Below, piece by piece: positions 31,629-39,219 of a DNA stretch of 39,219 nt. Both the position numbers and the translations under genes were made by a program. Within the stretch, counting starts at the first letter, position 1, and the number at the start of each line of letters is the position of its first letter. The stretch is taken from contig JAUSBL010000044.1 in assembly GCA_030658975.1 (NCBI GenBank), positions 1-39,219 of the forward strand. Reading direction: 5' to 3'. The DNA is from Candidatus Latescibacterota bacterium. Its GTDB lineage: Bacteria; Krumholzibacteriota; Krumholzibacteriia; LZORAL124-64-63. Under the pieces are notes generated by a model, which ran no database searches, was not told where the DNA came from, and was given only the letters and a program-made list of their open reading frames with translations.

Positions 31629-32512
31629 AGCTCCGGGAACTCACCCTCGCCGCGGGACTCCTGGCGGCGGCCGTGGTGGTTGCGGTCCCGGCCCGCGCCG
31701 TCGAACCGCCGCAGCGCCTGGTCTCGCTCGCCCCGAGCGTGACCGAACTGCTCTTCGACCTCGGCGTGGGCGACCGCCTGGTCGGCGTGACGGACTGGTG
31801 CCGCCACCCGCCGGCCGCGCTCGCCGTCGCCAAGGTGGGCGGCCACCTCGATCCCAACCTCGAAGCCGTGGTCGCCCTGCGCCCCGACCTGGTGGTGCTC
31901 GAGGCCGCCAACACGGAGGTCGCCGAAGGGCTGCGCCGCCTCGAGTTGCCCTTCCTGGCGGTGGAGCACCGCTACGTGGCCGGGATCCTCGCCTCGGTGA
32001 CCCTGGCGGGCGAAGCCTGCGGCGTGGCCGAGCGCGGGGCCGCCCTGCGCGACAGCCTCGAAGCGCGGGTCGCGGCCGTGCACGACGCCCGCGCCGACGG
32101 CCCGCACCCGCTGGCGCTGGTGGTGGTGGGGCGCGACGCGACCGGCGGCGTACTGCGTGACGTCTACGCGGCCGGAGGCGGCACCTTCCTGGGCGAGCTG
32201 CTCGAGCTGGCCGGCGGCCGCAACGTGATCGGGGGCGGCGCGCTGAGCTACCCGCTGCTCTCGCAGGAGGGTCTGGTGCGCCTGGCTCCCGAGGTGGTCG
32301 TTGACCTCGCGCCGGAATGCGCCGATGATCCGCAGCGCTTGGCCGGGTTGCGCACTGCCTGGAACCTGCTGCGCGACGTGCCGGCGGTGCGCGACGGCCG
32401 CGTGCTCATCCTGCTGGACGACGCGGCGCTGATCCCCGGCCCGCGATTCGTCGAGACGCTGGACCTGCTGGCGGAGGCGCTGGACCCCACATGGACGCGA
32501 ACCGGACCCTGA
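31625..32512 (+). CDS. ABC importer substrate-binding protein, BtuF/FecB-like
   Basis: The 295-residue protein has an N-terminal signal sequence (LAAGLLAAAVVVAVPARA) and the class III periplasmic-binding fold. Marks are VSLAPSVTELLFDLGVGDRLVGVTDWC, then GGHLDPNLEAVVALRPDLVV, and late NVIGGGALSYPLLSQEGLVRLAPEVV. Such proteins bind vitamin B12, heme or ferric siderophores and deliver them to the ATPase and permease encoded next. The only plausible start is TTG 31625, which overlaps the M1 peptidase stop. The ATPase gene begins 22 bp before this gene's stop. No cobalamin riboswitch is visible in this operon. Confidence 0.9.
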   Translation: MKLRELTLAAGLLAAAVVVAVPARAVEPPQRLVSLAPSVTELLFDLGVGDRLVGVTDWCRHPPAALAVAKVGGHLDPNLEAVVALRPDLVVLEAANTEVAEGLRRLELPFLAVEHRYVAGILASVTLAGEACGVAERGAALRDSLEARVAAVHDARADGPHPLALVVVGRDATGGVLRDVYAAGGGTFLGELLELAGGRNVIGGGALSYPLLSQEGLVRLAPEVVVDLAPECADDPQRLAGLRTAWNLLRDVPAVRDGRVLILLDDAALIPGPRFVETLDLLAEALDPTWTRTGP

Positions 32513-33297
32513 CCCCCGTCCTCGACCTGCGCCACCTGCGGCTGGAGCTGGACGGCCGCTCCATCCTGGATGACGTCTCGCTGGCCGTGCGCGACGGCGA
32601 GCACCTGGCCATCGTCGGACCCAACGGCGCCGGCAAGACCTGCCTGCTGAAGTGCGTCAACCGGATCCTGCGCGGCTGGCGCGGCATGATCAGCGTGCAG
32701 GGCGTCAGCATCGCCGCCTACTCGCAGCGCGAGCTCGGCCGCCTGGTCGCCTACGTGCCGCAGGTCGGCGGCCAGCCGGCGCCGTTCACGGCCCGCGAGA
32801 CCGTCCTGATGGCCCGCTACCCCCACCTGACCCCCTTCGCGGCGCCGGGCCTGCGCGACCAGCGCTACGTGGAGGACGCGCTGGCCCTGACCGGGATCGG
32901 CGCCCTGGCCGACCGGACCATGGACACCCTCAGCGGCGGCGAGCGGCAGAAGGTGTTCCTGGCGGCCGCCCTGGCCCAGGACGCGCGCCTGCTGCTGCTG
33001 GACGAGCCGACGACCTTCCTGGACCCGCGGCACCGCGACGACTTCCGGCGCGTGCTGCGCACGGTCAACCGCCGCAAGGGCGTGACGGTCGTCGAGGTGA
33101 CCCACGACCTCAACTGCGCGGTGCTCGACGCCGACCGGATCTTCGCGCTGAAGGACGGCCGCGCCGCCTTCTGCGGTCCGCCGGACCAGTTCATGGTGCG
33201 CGACGTGATTTACCGCGTGTTCGACCGGGCGTTCCTGACCGTGAACCACCCGACGACCGGACAACCCGTGATCCTGCCGGAGGTGGGCGGACCTTGA
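32491..33297 (+). CDS. ABC importer ATPase, BtuD/FecE-like
   Basis: The 268-residue ATPase has Walker A IVGPNGAGKTCLLKCV, Q-loop VAYVPQVGG, signature DTLSGGERQKVFLAAALAQ, Walker B LLLLDEPTTFLDPRH and H-loop VEVTHDLNCAV. It matches the iron-complex/B12 type importers. It powers import by the permease encoded directly downstream. ATG 32491 overlaps the binding-protein gene by 22 bp, and its stop overlaps the permease TTG start (TTGA), so all three importer proteins are translationally coupled. The C-terminal part (TVNHPTTGQPVILPEVGG) resembles the FecE family tail. Confidence 0.95.
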   Translation: MDANRTLTPVLDLRHLRLELDGRSILDDVSLAVRDGEHLAIVGPNGAGKTCLLKCVNRILRGWRGMISVQGVSIAAYSQRELGRLVAYVPQVGGQPAPFTARETVLMARYPHLTPFAAPGLRDQRYVEDALALTGIGALADRTMDTLSGGERQKVFLAAALAQDARLLLLDEPTTFLDPRHRDDFRRVLRTVNRRKGVTVVEVTHDLNCAVLDADRIFALKDGRAAFCGPPDQFMVRDVIYRVFDRAFLTVNHPTTGQPVILPEVGGP

Positions 33298-34289
33298 GAC
33301 GGATCACGATCCTCGGCCTGACGGTGCTGGTGACAGCCGCGGTGCTCGTCACGGCGCCGCTGCTGGGCCTGGAGACCATCGATCCCCGGCACGTGGCAGG
33401 CGGCGCCGACGCAGGGCCCGAAGCCCGCATCTTCTGGTCGCTGCGGGTGCCGCGGGTGATGCTGGGCTTCCTGGCCGGCGCGGCGCTGTCGGTGGGCGGA
33501 CTGACCTTCCAGGCGCTGTTCCGCAACGTCCTGGCCACGCCCTACACGCTGGGCGTCTCCAGCGGCGCCGCGCTGGGCGCCACCCTGGCGATCCGGGTCG
33601 GCGCGGTCTTCTCGGTGCTCGGGATCCCGGCCGTCTCGCTCGCCGCCTTCGCGGGCGCGCTGCTGGCGGTCGCGCTGGTCTACGGCCTGGCCCGCGCGCG
33701 GCAGGGCTGTTCGGCCAACATCATGCTGCTGGCGGGAGTGGCGGTGAACTTCAGCTTCGCGAGCCTGATCCTGCTGATCCACTACACCTCCGACGCGGCC
33801 GCGTCCTTCAACATCCTGCGCTGGCTGATGGGCCGGCTCGACACCGTGGGCCCCGACGAGGCCCTGCGCCTGCTGCCGCTGGTGGCCGTCGGCGGCTTCG
33901 TCGCGCTGGCGCTGCACCGCGAGTTGAACCTGATGTCGGTGGACGAGGAACTGGCGGTCAGCCGCGGCGTGGACGCCGACCGCTACCGCGTGATCCTGTT
34001 CATCACCACCTCGGTGATGATCGGTGGCGTGGTGGCCGCCTGCGGCCCCATCGGCTTCGTGGGCATGATGGTGCCGCACGTCTGCCGCCTGCTGATCGGT
34101 CCGGACCACCGCTGGCTGGGTCCGATGAGCCTGCTGGCCGGCGGTGCTTTCCTGGTCGCCTGCGACGTGCTGGCCCGCATGCTGGCCGCGCCCGCGGAAC
34201 TGCCGGTCGGCGTGCTGACCTCGCTGCTGGGCGGCCCCTTCTTCCTGTGGCTGCTGGTGGGGCGCCGCGGCGGCGCCGCCTGCGCCTGA
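33294..34289 (+). CDS. ABC importer permease, BtuC/FecD-like
   Basis: The 331-residue protein has about 9-10 membrane helices of the FecCD family. It contains RVPRVMLGFLAGAALSVGGLTFQALFRN, TLGVSSGAALGATLAI, the coupling-helix region NLMSVDEELAVSRGVDADRYR, and the end GPIGFVGMMVPHVCRLLIGPDHR. These are conserved in cobalamin, heme and siderophore permeases. It forms a homodimeric or heterodimeric channel with the preceding ATPase. TTG 33294 starts inside the ATPase stop (TTGA) with GGAGGTG 8 bp before it. Only one permease gene is seen, implying a homodimer. Confidence 0.94.
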   Translation: MRRITILGLTVLVTAAVLVTAPLLGLETIDPRHVAGGADAGPEARIFWSLRVPRVMLGFLAGAALSVGGLTFQALFRNVLATPYTLGVSSGAALGATLAIRVGAVFSVLGIPAVSLAAFAGALLAVALVYGLARARQGCSANIMLLAGVAVNFSFASLILLIHYTSDAAASFNILRWLMGRLDTVGPDEALRLLPLVAVGGFVALALHRELNLMSVDEELAVSRGVDADRYRVILFITTSVMIGGVVAACGPIGFVGMMVPHVCRLLIGPDHRWLGPMSLLAGGAFLVACDVLARMLAAPAELPVGVLTSLLGGPFFLWLLVGRRGGAACA

Positions 34290-34313
34290 CACCGCACGAA
34301 GGGGGGAGCGAGC

Positions 34314-35183
34314 GTGGGCGCGCTGCTGCTGGCCTCGGCGATCTGGGCCTTCTCCTTCGGCCTGCTGAAGACCGCGCTGGGCGGTTACGACCCGCTGGCC
34401 GTCGCCGCGGGACGGCTCGCACTCTGCCTCGTCCTGTTCCTGCCCTGGCTGCGTCGCGGCCCGGACGCCCGCGATTTGCGACTGCGCCTGGCCGCCCTGG
34501 GCGCCCTGCAGTTCGGGCTGATGTACGCCCTCTACATCGCGTCCTTCCGCTGGCTGCCCGCCTACGCCGTGGCCCTGTTCACGGTGTTCACGCCGCTGTA
34601 CGTCGTGCTGCTCGACGACCTGGGCCGGCGCGACCTCCACCCGCGCCATCTCGCGGCCGCGCTGCTGTCGGTCGCGGGCGCGGGCTGGGTCGTCTGGCGG
34701 GCGCTGCCGCCGGGGGAGGCCTGGCCCGGGATCGCACTGCTGCAGGGCGCAAACCTCTGCTTCGCCGCGGGCCAGCTGGGATACCGGCGTCTGCTCCGCA
34801 CCGATCCCGCGACGTCGCGCAGCGAGGCCGGCAACCTGGCCTGGATGTACCTGGGCGCGGCCGTCTTCGCTGTTGTTGCCGTGGCCGTCGCCGGACGGCC
34901 CGCGGACCTGCTCTCCCTGACGCCGTCGGCCGGGTGGGCCCTGCTCTACCTGGGGCTGATCCCTTCGGGCGTCGCCTTCTACCTGTGGAATCGCGGCGCG
35001 GCGCGGGTGGGAGCCGGCTCGCTGGCGGCGGCCAATAACCTCAAGGTCCCGCTGGGGGTTGCGATCGCCTGGACGGTGTTCGGGGAACCGGCGCCCTACG
35101 CGCGCGTGCTGCTGGGGCTCGCCGTGGTCATCGCCGCCGTCTGGTGGGCCGTGGCGCAGGAGAAGCAACCGGAACAGTCGTGA
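34314..35183 (+). CDS. EamA/DMT-family transporter
   Basis: The 289-residue protein starts at GTG 34314 with GGGGGGAGC upstream. It has two five-helix EamA repeats: the first with ASAIWAFSFGLLKTAL and YIASFRWLPAYAVALFTVFTPLYVVLLD, the second with LLYLGLIPSGVAFYLWNRGAARVGAGSLAAANNLKVPLGV. Such drug/metabolite transporters export amino acids, nucleosides or drugs; the substrate is unknown. It lies 24 bp after the permease gene but has its own ribosome binding site, so it may or may not be part of that operon. It ends 139 bp before pckA. Confidence 0.92.
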   Translation: MGALLLASAIWAFSFGLLKTALGGYDPLAVAAGRLALCLVLFLPWLRRGPDARDLRLRLAALGALQFGLMYALYIASFRWLPAYAVALFTVFTPLYVVLLDDLGRRDLHPRHLAAALLSVAGAGWVVWRALPPGEAWPGIALLQGANLCFAAGQLGYRRLLRTDPATSRSEAGNLAWMYLGAAVFAVVAVAVAGRPADLLSLTPSAGWALLYLGLIPSGVAFYLWNRGAARVGAGSLAAANNLKVPLGVAIAWTVFGEPAPYARVLLGLAVVIAAVWWAVAQEKQPEQS

Positions 35184-35194
35184 ACAAAACCCGC

Positions 35195-35223
35195 TTGTCG
35201 GGGGCTGGGGCCGGGGTTAGTTT
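35195..35223 (+). promoter_or_regulatory. Promoter-like element upstream of pckA
   Basis: TTGTCG, 17 bp, TAGTTT, followed by TGC, about 100 bp before ATG 35323. It matches the element before the OPT gene. TAGTTTTG also fits the TAnnTTTG type of Bacteroidota -7 sites. Confidence 0.35.
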
Positions 35224-35322
35224 TGCGGATCGAGCATGTCGGTCGCGCAACGGGCGTGACCTGGGCGCGGGTCGCCGGTCGGCGAGGCCGCGGGCGGCCC
35301 CACGCACAAGGAGATCCAGACG

Positions 35323-36966
35323 ATGAGCTTCCAGGACCGGATCGAGAAGCTGCTCGCCGGCGGCGACGTCCGCCGCAACATCCCCCGCGGGGACATGATC
35401 CAGGCCTGCGTGGACAACGGCGAGGCCATCGTCAGCAAGTGCGGCGCCCTGGCCACCTGGACCCGCCCGGAGTCCACCGGCCGCAGCCCCGAGGACACGC
35501 TGCTGGTCAAGCGCCCCGAGAGCGAGGCGAACATCGACTGGACCGCCGCCAACAACCGGCCCATCGATCCCGAAACCTTCGACATGCTCGTCGACGACGC
35601 CCTCGCGACGCTCGGCAAGGGGCGCCTCCACGTCAGCGACCGTGTCGTCGGCGCCGACTCCGCCTACGCCCTGCCGGTGACCACGATCAGCAACCGCGCG
35701 CTGCAGGTCCTGTTCACCGACAACATGTTCCGCCCCGTGCCGCAGGACATCGGCAAGAGCGTCTTCGCCAAGCGGCCGTTCACGCTGCTGGTCTGCCCGC
35801 AGGAGAAGCTCGACCCGAAGCGCTACGAGGGACGCCTGCGCATCGATCCCAAGCTGAAGCACACCTCGACGATGGTCATCGCCATCGACTTCGACCGCCG
35901 CATCGGCGTGGTCTACGGCTCGGCCTACTGCGGCAGCTGCAAGAAGCTGCTGTTCACGGTCATGAACTACATGCTGCCCCCCGAGGGCATCCTGCCCCTG
36001 CACTGTTCGGCCAACGAGGGCCGCAAGGGCGACATCGCGCTGTTGCTGGGCCTGTCGGGCACCGGCAAGACGACCCTGTCGGCCGACCCGTCGCGCGCCC
36101 TGCTCGGCGACGACGAGCACGGCTGGGGCGACCACGGCGTCGCCAACTTCGAGAACGGCTGCTACGCGAAGCTGATCGACCTGAACCCGAAGAAGGAGCC
36201 GGAGATCTTCAAGGCCTGCTTCCACGAGGCCGATTTCCGCAGGCACGGTTCGATCATCGAGAACGCGATGATGTACCCCGACGGCTCGTTCGACCTGTTC
36301 GACGACCGCCTCACGCCCAACAGCCGCGGCTCCTACCTGCTGAGCGGGCTGACGAACATCAAGCAGAGCTCGGTCGGCGGCCACCCCAAGACGATCCTGT
36401 TTTTGACCGCCGACGCCAACGGCGTGCTGCCCCCGGTCAGCCGGCTGACCCGCGACCAGGCCATGCTCTGGTTCCTGATGGGCTACACCAGCAAGCTGGC
36501 CGGCACCGAGACGGGCGTCACCGAGCCCAAGAGCGCCTTCTCGCGCTTCTTCGGCGCGCCCTTCATGCCGCGCAACCCGGACGACTACGCCAGCATGCTC
36601 GGCAAGAAGCTCGACGAGCACGGCACCGTGGTCTACCTGGTCAACACCGGCTGGAGCGGCGGCGCGTACGGCGTCGGCAAGCGCATGGACATCACCCTGA
36701 CGCGCGCGATGTGCGCCGCCGCCATCGACGGCTCGCTGTCGCAGGTGACCTGCGAGACCGACCCCTACTTCAAGGTGCTGGTGCCGACGACCTGCCCCGG
36801 CGTCGACGACCCGACGGTTCTGAAGCCCGCCAACACCTGGAGCGACAAGGCGGCCTACGCGGACCGCGCCCAGAAGCTGGCCAGGGAGTTCGCCGCGCAG
36901 TGGGACAAGGCCTACGCCGACAAGGGCCTGTCGCCGTCGATCGCGGCGGCCTGCCCGGGCAAGTAG
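35323..36966 (+). CDS. pckA: ATP-dependent phosphoenolpyruvate carboxykinase
   Basis: The 547-residue enzyme is the usual size for the ATP form. Visible marks are the P-loop GLSGTGKTTLS, kinase-2 LLGDDEHGWGD, NFENGCYAKLIDL, and the substrate/metal region MNYMLPPEGILPLHCSAN. It converts oxaloacetate and ATP to PEP, CO2 and ADP, at the entry to gluconeogenesis. ATG 35323 has AAGGAG 10 bp before it. It lies in its own transcription unit with a hairpin terminator after it. Together with gap and the transketolase in this window it indicates a sugar-synthesising central metabolism. Confidence 0.97.
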   Translation: MSFQDRIEKLLAGGDVRRNIPRGDMIQACVDNGEAIVSKCGALATWTRPESTGRSPEDTLLVKRPESEANIDWTAANNRPIDPETFDMLVDDALATLGKGRLHVSDRVVGADSAYALPVTTISNRALQVLFTDNMFRPVPQDIGKSVFAKRPFTLLVCPQEKLDPKRYEGRLRIDPKLKHTSTMVIAIDFDRRIGVVYGSAYCGSCKKLLFTVMNYMLPPEGILPLHCSANEGRKGDIALLLGLSGTGKTTLSADPSRALLGDDEHGWGDHGVANFENGCYAKLIDLNPKKEPEIFKACFHEADFRRHGSIIENAMMYPDGSFDLFDDRLTPNSRGSYLLSGLTNIKQSSVGGHPKTILFLTADANGVLPPVSRLTRDQAMLWFLMGYTSKLAGTETGVTEPKSAFSRFFGAPFMPRNPDDYASMLGKKLDEHGTVVYLVNTGWSGGAYGVGKRMDITLTRAMCAAAIDGSLSQVTCETDPYFKVLVPTTCPGVDDPTVLKPANTWSDKAAYADRAQKLAREFAAQWDKAYADKGLSPSIAAACPGK

Positions 36967-36990
36967 GCGGATCCCGTCGTTCGGACGCGA

Positions 36991-37020
36991 CGAAGGGCGC
37001 CCCTGCGGGGGCGCCCTTCG
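36991..37020 (+). terminator. Terminator of pckA
   Basis: A 13-bp perfect stem (CGAAGGGCGCCCC with GGGGCGCCCTTCG) has a TGCG loop and is followed by CATTTCC. It lies 24 bp past the pckA stop. Confidence 0.8.
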
Positions 37021-37098
37021 CATTTCCACCCGGGAGGACCAGCCGCGCCTGGCGCCGCCGGACCTCGCGACCGCGCTGGAGATCGAGCAGACGCTGGA

Positions 37099-38448
37099 CT
37101 AGTCCGCGACCTGGATCTCGAACACCGCCGGCCAATCCTTCCCGGTCACGAAGACCCGCCCGCTCACCGGATCGATCGCGATGCCGTTGAGCACGTCCGC
37201 GTCCAGCTCCTGCTCGCGCGTCAGCAGCCCGGTCAGGTCGAGCCAGTCGACGACGGCCCCGGTCGACGGCTCGATGCGCGCGATGAAGTCGGTGAGCCAC
37301 ACGTTGGCCCACACCAGGCCGTCGGCGCACTCCAGCTCGTTGAGGCGCTCCAGCTCGGCGCCGCCCGTGGTGACGGTCACGCGCCCCAGCTCGGCGAAGG
37401 TGTCGGGATCGCGGAAGACCAGCGCCGAAGAGCCGTCGCTCATCACCAGCCGCGCGCCGTCCCAGGCCAGGCCCCAGCCCTCGCCCGTGTAGTAGAAGGT
37501 GTCCAGCGGGGCGAAGGTCGTCAGGTCGCGCGCGTAGGCGCGGTGGTTCTGCCAGGTGAGTTGCAGGGCACGGTCGCGGACGACGGCGACCCCTTCGCCG
37601 AATTCGTTCGCGGCCAGCGCGACCGATTGCAGCACCGTCCCGGTCGCCAGTTCCACGCGCCGCAGTTCCGACTCGCCGTAGTGGCCGGTGCCCTCGACCA
37701 GCGCGCCGCGGTCCCAGGCGAGCCCCTGCGTGAAGGCGCCCGGGTCGTGGGGGAACGTCGCCAGGACGTCCACGCCGTGGGCCGGCTCGGCCGTCACATA
37801 GGCGCGCAGCGGGACCGTGCGCGGTCCGCCCGTGTCCGGCGTGACGACCAGCGCGCAGTAGTGGGTGCCGGGCGTCAGGCTCGTGCGGTCGGCCGCGACC
37901 CAGACCGTGTCGGTTCCAGTCGTGACCGTGCCCGTCGCCGGCGTGGCCGCGGCCCAGCTCCCGCCGGTGGTCACCGCCGCCGACCAGCCCAGCGCGCCGC
38001 CGCCGCCGTTGCGCACCACGACAGCCAGCCGCGTGCCGACCAGCCCGAAACTGGGCTGCGGCGTCTCGATGACCAGCGAGGGCGGTCCCGGCGGCGTGCT
38101 CACGCCCAGCACGAGCGAGCCCGTGGCCGCGTTGCGCCCGTCGTCCACGCGCACCGTTGCTGTGCAGGGCCCGGCCTGCGCCGGCGCGATCCAGTCGACG
38201 ACCGCCGCCGCCGTCCCCGCGGGAAAGACGCCACGCGTCGCGCTCCAGGCGTAGGTCAGCGGCTCGCCCTCGGGATCGTCGGCCCGCACCGAGAGGGAGA
38301 GCGTGTCGCCGGGGTCGGCCGTCGCCGACGGCGCGGCCGCCAGCGCCGCGATCGCCGGCGGGCGGTTCGCGGGATCGGAGTCCAGGATGCAGCCGGCGGC
38401 CGCCAGGGCCGCGGCGAACAGGCAGAAGACCAGTGGATGGGCGCGCAT
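37099..38448 (-). CDS. Lipoprotein glutaminyl-peptide cyclotransferase-like protein with Ig-like N-terminal domains
   Basis: The 449-residue protein has a lipobox near the N-terminus (AALAAAGC). An Ig/PKD-like domain follows (about 30-115: PGDTLSLSVRADDPEGEPLTYAWSA), then a BACON-like beta domain (SLVIETPQPSFG, TGGSWAAATPATG). The C-terminal half is a beta-propeller like plant-type glutamine cyclotransferases, with FTQGLAWDRGALVEGTG, GEGWGLAWDG, LNELECADGLVWANVW and LDADVLNGIAIDP. These enzymes form N-terminal pyroglutamate on secreted proteins. ATG 38448 is chosen because GAGGAG is 4 bp before it; ATG 38460 is a near-equal alternative. It stands on the minus strand, divergent from the next small genes. 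Confidence 0.88.
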   Translation of the reverse strand: MRAHPLVFCLFAAALAAAGCILDSDPANRPPAIAALAAAPSATADPGDTLSLSVRADDPEGEPLTYAWSATRGVFPAGTAAAVVDWIAPAQAGPCTATVRVDDGRNAATGSLVLGVSTPPGPPSLVIETPQPSFGLVGTRLAVVVRNGGGGALGWSAAVTTGGSWAAATPATGTVTTGTDTVWVAADRTSLTPGTHYCALVVTPDTGGPRTVPLRAYVTAEPAHGVDVLATFPHDPGAFTQGLAWDRGALVEGTGHYGESELRRVELATGTVLQSVALAANEFGEGVAVVRDRALQLTWQNHRAYARDLTTFAPLDTFYYTGEGWGLAWDGARLVMSDGSSALVFRDPDTFAELGRVTVTTGGAELERLNELECADGLVWANVWLTDFIARIEPSTGAVVDWLDLTGLLTREQELDADVLNGIAIDPVSGRVFVTGKDWPAVFEIQVAD

Positions 38449-38554
38449 CTCGCTCCTCATGGTTGCCCTCATTGTAGGCGGGATCGGCGCCGCGGACAAC
38501 CGCCTGGCCCGGCGTCGCTCCCGGTGCTATCATGGGCCCCGAACAGGAGAATCC

Positions 38555-38641
38555 ATGCCTTCGACCCGCCACATCCCCCTGCCGACCCTCTACCGGGAGA
38601 CCGACGCCTTCGCCGGTCTCGTGATGCCGGGCTCCGCCTGA
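38555..38641 (+). CDS. Possible small protein of 28 residues
   Basis: ATG 38555 follows AGGAGA by 4 bp and opens a 28-codon frame (start MPSTRHIPLPTLYRETDAF, end VMPGSA). No family is recognised. It might be a real microprotein, a degraded gene remnant or chance. Reading past the UGA gives no recognisable protein, so I do not propose selenocysteine here. Confidence 0.25.
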   Translation: MPSTRHIPLPTLYRETDAFAGLVMPGSA

Positions 38642-38721
38642 GCCAAGCCGCAGCGCATCCCGCATCACGTCACGCCGCCGGCGCTCCGCCGACGGCCCGG
38701 ACCCGTTCCCGGGAGGATGTC

Positions 38722-39087
38722 ATGAACGACCGCAAGGACCTCATCCGCGCCTACAAGGAGACCGTGCAGCCCGCCGGCATCTACGTCGTGCGCAACCACG
38801 CCGACGGCAGGATCCTGCTCGGCGCCAGCCGCAACCTGCCGGCCAGCCTCAACAGCCAGGGCGCCCAGCTGCGCTTCGGCAGCCACCGCAACCGCTCCCT
38901 GCAGGCCGACTGGAACCGCCTCGGCGAGGACGCCTTCACCATCGAAGTCCTCGAAGAGCTGAAGCCCGCGGAAGGCAGCCGCGAGGTGCGCCAGGAAGAC
39001 CTCGACGCCCTGCTCGCCCTCCACCTGGCCGACCTGCAGCCCTGGGACGAACGCGGCTACCACGCCCCACCCCACCCGCAGCCCTGA
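38722..39087 (+). CDS. GIY-YIG nuclease-family protein
   Basis: The 121-residue protein has the GIY-YIG fold at its N-terminus: QPAGIYVVRNHADGRILLGASRNLPASLNSQ (about 16-46), where GIY is conserved but YIG is replaced by LLG. It then has FGSHRNRSLQADWNRLGEDAFTIEVLEEL. This pattern fits a known group of small GIY-YIG proteins in Bacilli and others, which has no established target. The ATG has GGGAGG 5 bp before it. The weak second motif leaves nuclease activity open. It is the last gene seen in the window. Confidence 0.85.
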   Translation: MNDRKDLIRAYKETVQPAGIYVVRNHADGRILLGASRNLPASLNSQGAQLRFGSHRNRSLQADWNRLGEDAFTIEVLEELKPAEGSREVRQEDLDALLALHLADLQPWDERGYHAPPHPQP

Positions 39088-39113
39088 CCCCTGCTGCCAA
39101 TAGGCACGGGGTC
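39086..39113 (+). terminator. Imperfect hairpin after the GIY-YIG gene
   Basis: GACCCC pairs with GGGGTC around an inner TGCC/GGCA stem with loop AATA, with asymmetric unpaired bases (TGC and C). It starts at the stop codon and may act as a terminator; there is no T-tract. Bases 39114-39219 hold nothing I can recognise. Confidence 0.4.
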
Positions 39114-39219
39114 CGCCGACCCGGATCTGGAGATCCTGGTCTGGCCGGGGTGTCTGGAGGGCCCTGAAGCCAGGATGGCGGAAGGGCCCGAAAGCCAAGC
39201 GCTCCGGGCACACGAGGTG

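Noticed and set aside
31500-31700. Cobalamin riboswitch before the BtuF-type gene
   Set aside because: The importer starts inside the peptidase stop codon, leaving no leader. No B12-box-like sequence was seen upstream of the peptidase either.
38639-38641. Second UGA considered as selenocysteine (in the 28-residue frame)
   Set aside because: There is no Cys or redox motif before it, no convincing hairpin and no recognisable protein after it.

Overview
The window is about 39 kb of very GC-rich bacterial chromosome, densely packed with genes on both strands. I see no tRNA, rRNA, CRISPR array, insertion sequence or phage gene. It looks like a Gram-negative, uncultured-type lineage. Evidence for this includes an outer-membrane beta-barrel protein, an OmpA-domain protein, lipoproteins, and a secreted peptidase ending in a FlgD/FN3-like tail with a PNPFNPET motif, common in Krumholzibacteriota, Eisenbacteria and other FCB-group candidate phyla. 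The phylum is an inference and no marker gene is present to prove it.

Region 1 (1-6276, minus strand) is one tightly overlapping operon. It encodes a membrane cytochrome b, a 20-heme and a 19-heme c-type cytochrome, an outer-membrane barrel, and a membrane-anchored 4Fe-4S/flavoprotein cut by the window edge. Together these suggest a trans-envelope electron conduit. Region 2 (6.3-11.2 kb, plus) holds an OPT-family transporter, then a lipoprotein, a zinc-free quinone-reductase-like protein and an OmpA protein. Region 3 (11.2-17.4 kb) holds an isochorismatase-family hydrolase, a secreted PLD3/PLD4-like phospholipase D, a stand-alone CBM48 protein, thiol peroxidase, an atypical transketolase and a DEDDh exonuclease. 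Region 4 (17.5-24.2 kb) holds an MsbA-like ABC exporter and a secreted coiled-coil protein. It then has a minus-strand series: ElbB, an orphan ParA, a zinc alcohol dehydrogenase, a SelW-like selenoprotein and a HAD phosphatase.

Region 5 (24.3-28.8 kb) holds a double-ACT protein, a TGS/uridine-kinase fusion, and two overlapping GAPDH genes, the first lacking the catalytic cysteine. Region 6 (28.8-36.97 kb, plus) holds a secreted hypothetical protein, a secreted M1 aminopeptidase translationally overlapped with a BtuF/BtuD/BtuC-type importer, an EamA transporter and ATP-dependent PEP carboxykinase. Region 7 (37.1-39.1 kb) holds a glutaminyl-cyclase-like lipoprotein and a GIY-YIG protein.

The most notable item is the 75-codon gene at 20771-20998. 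It has an in-frame UGA in a CxxU redox motif, followed 21 nt later by a perfect 7-bp hairpin whose loop is GGUCU, as in the E. coli fdhF SECIS. Ordinary gene calling would miss or truncate it. Other leads are the Ser-for-Cys GAPDH paralogue, the 39-heme electron conduit, and a bacterial relative of animal PLD3/PLD4. Central carbon genes (gap, pckA, transketolase) sit beside export and envelope genes, as expected for an ordinary chromosomal segment and not a mobile island.
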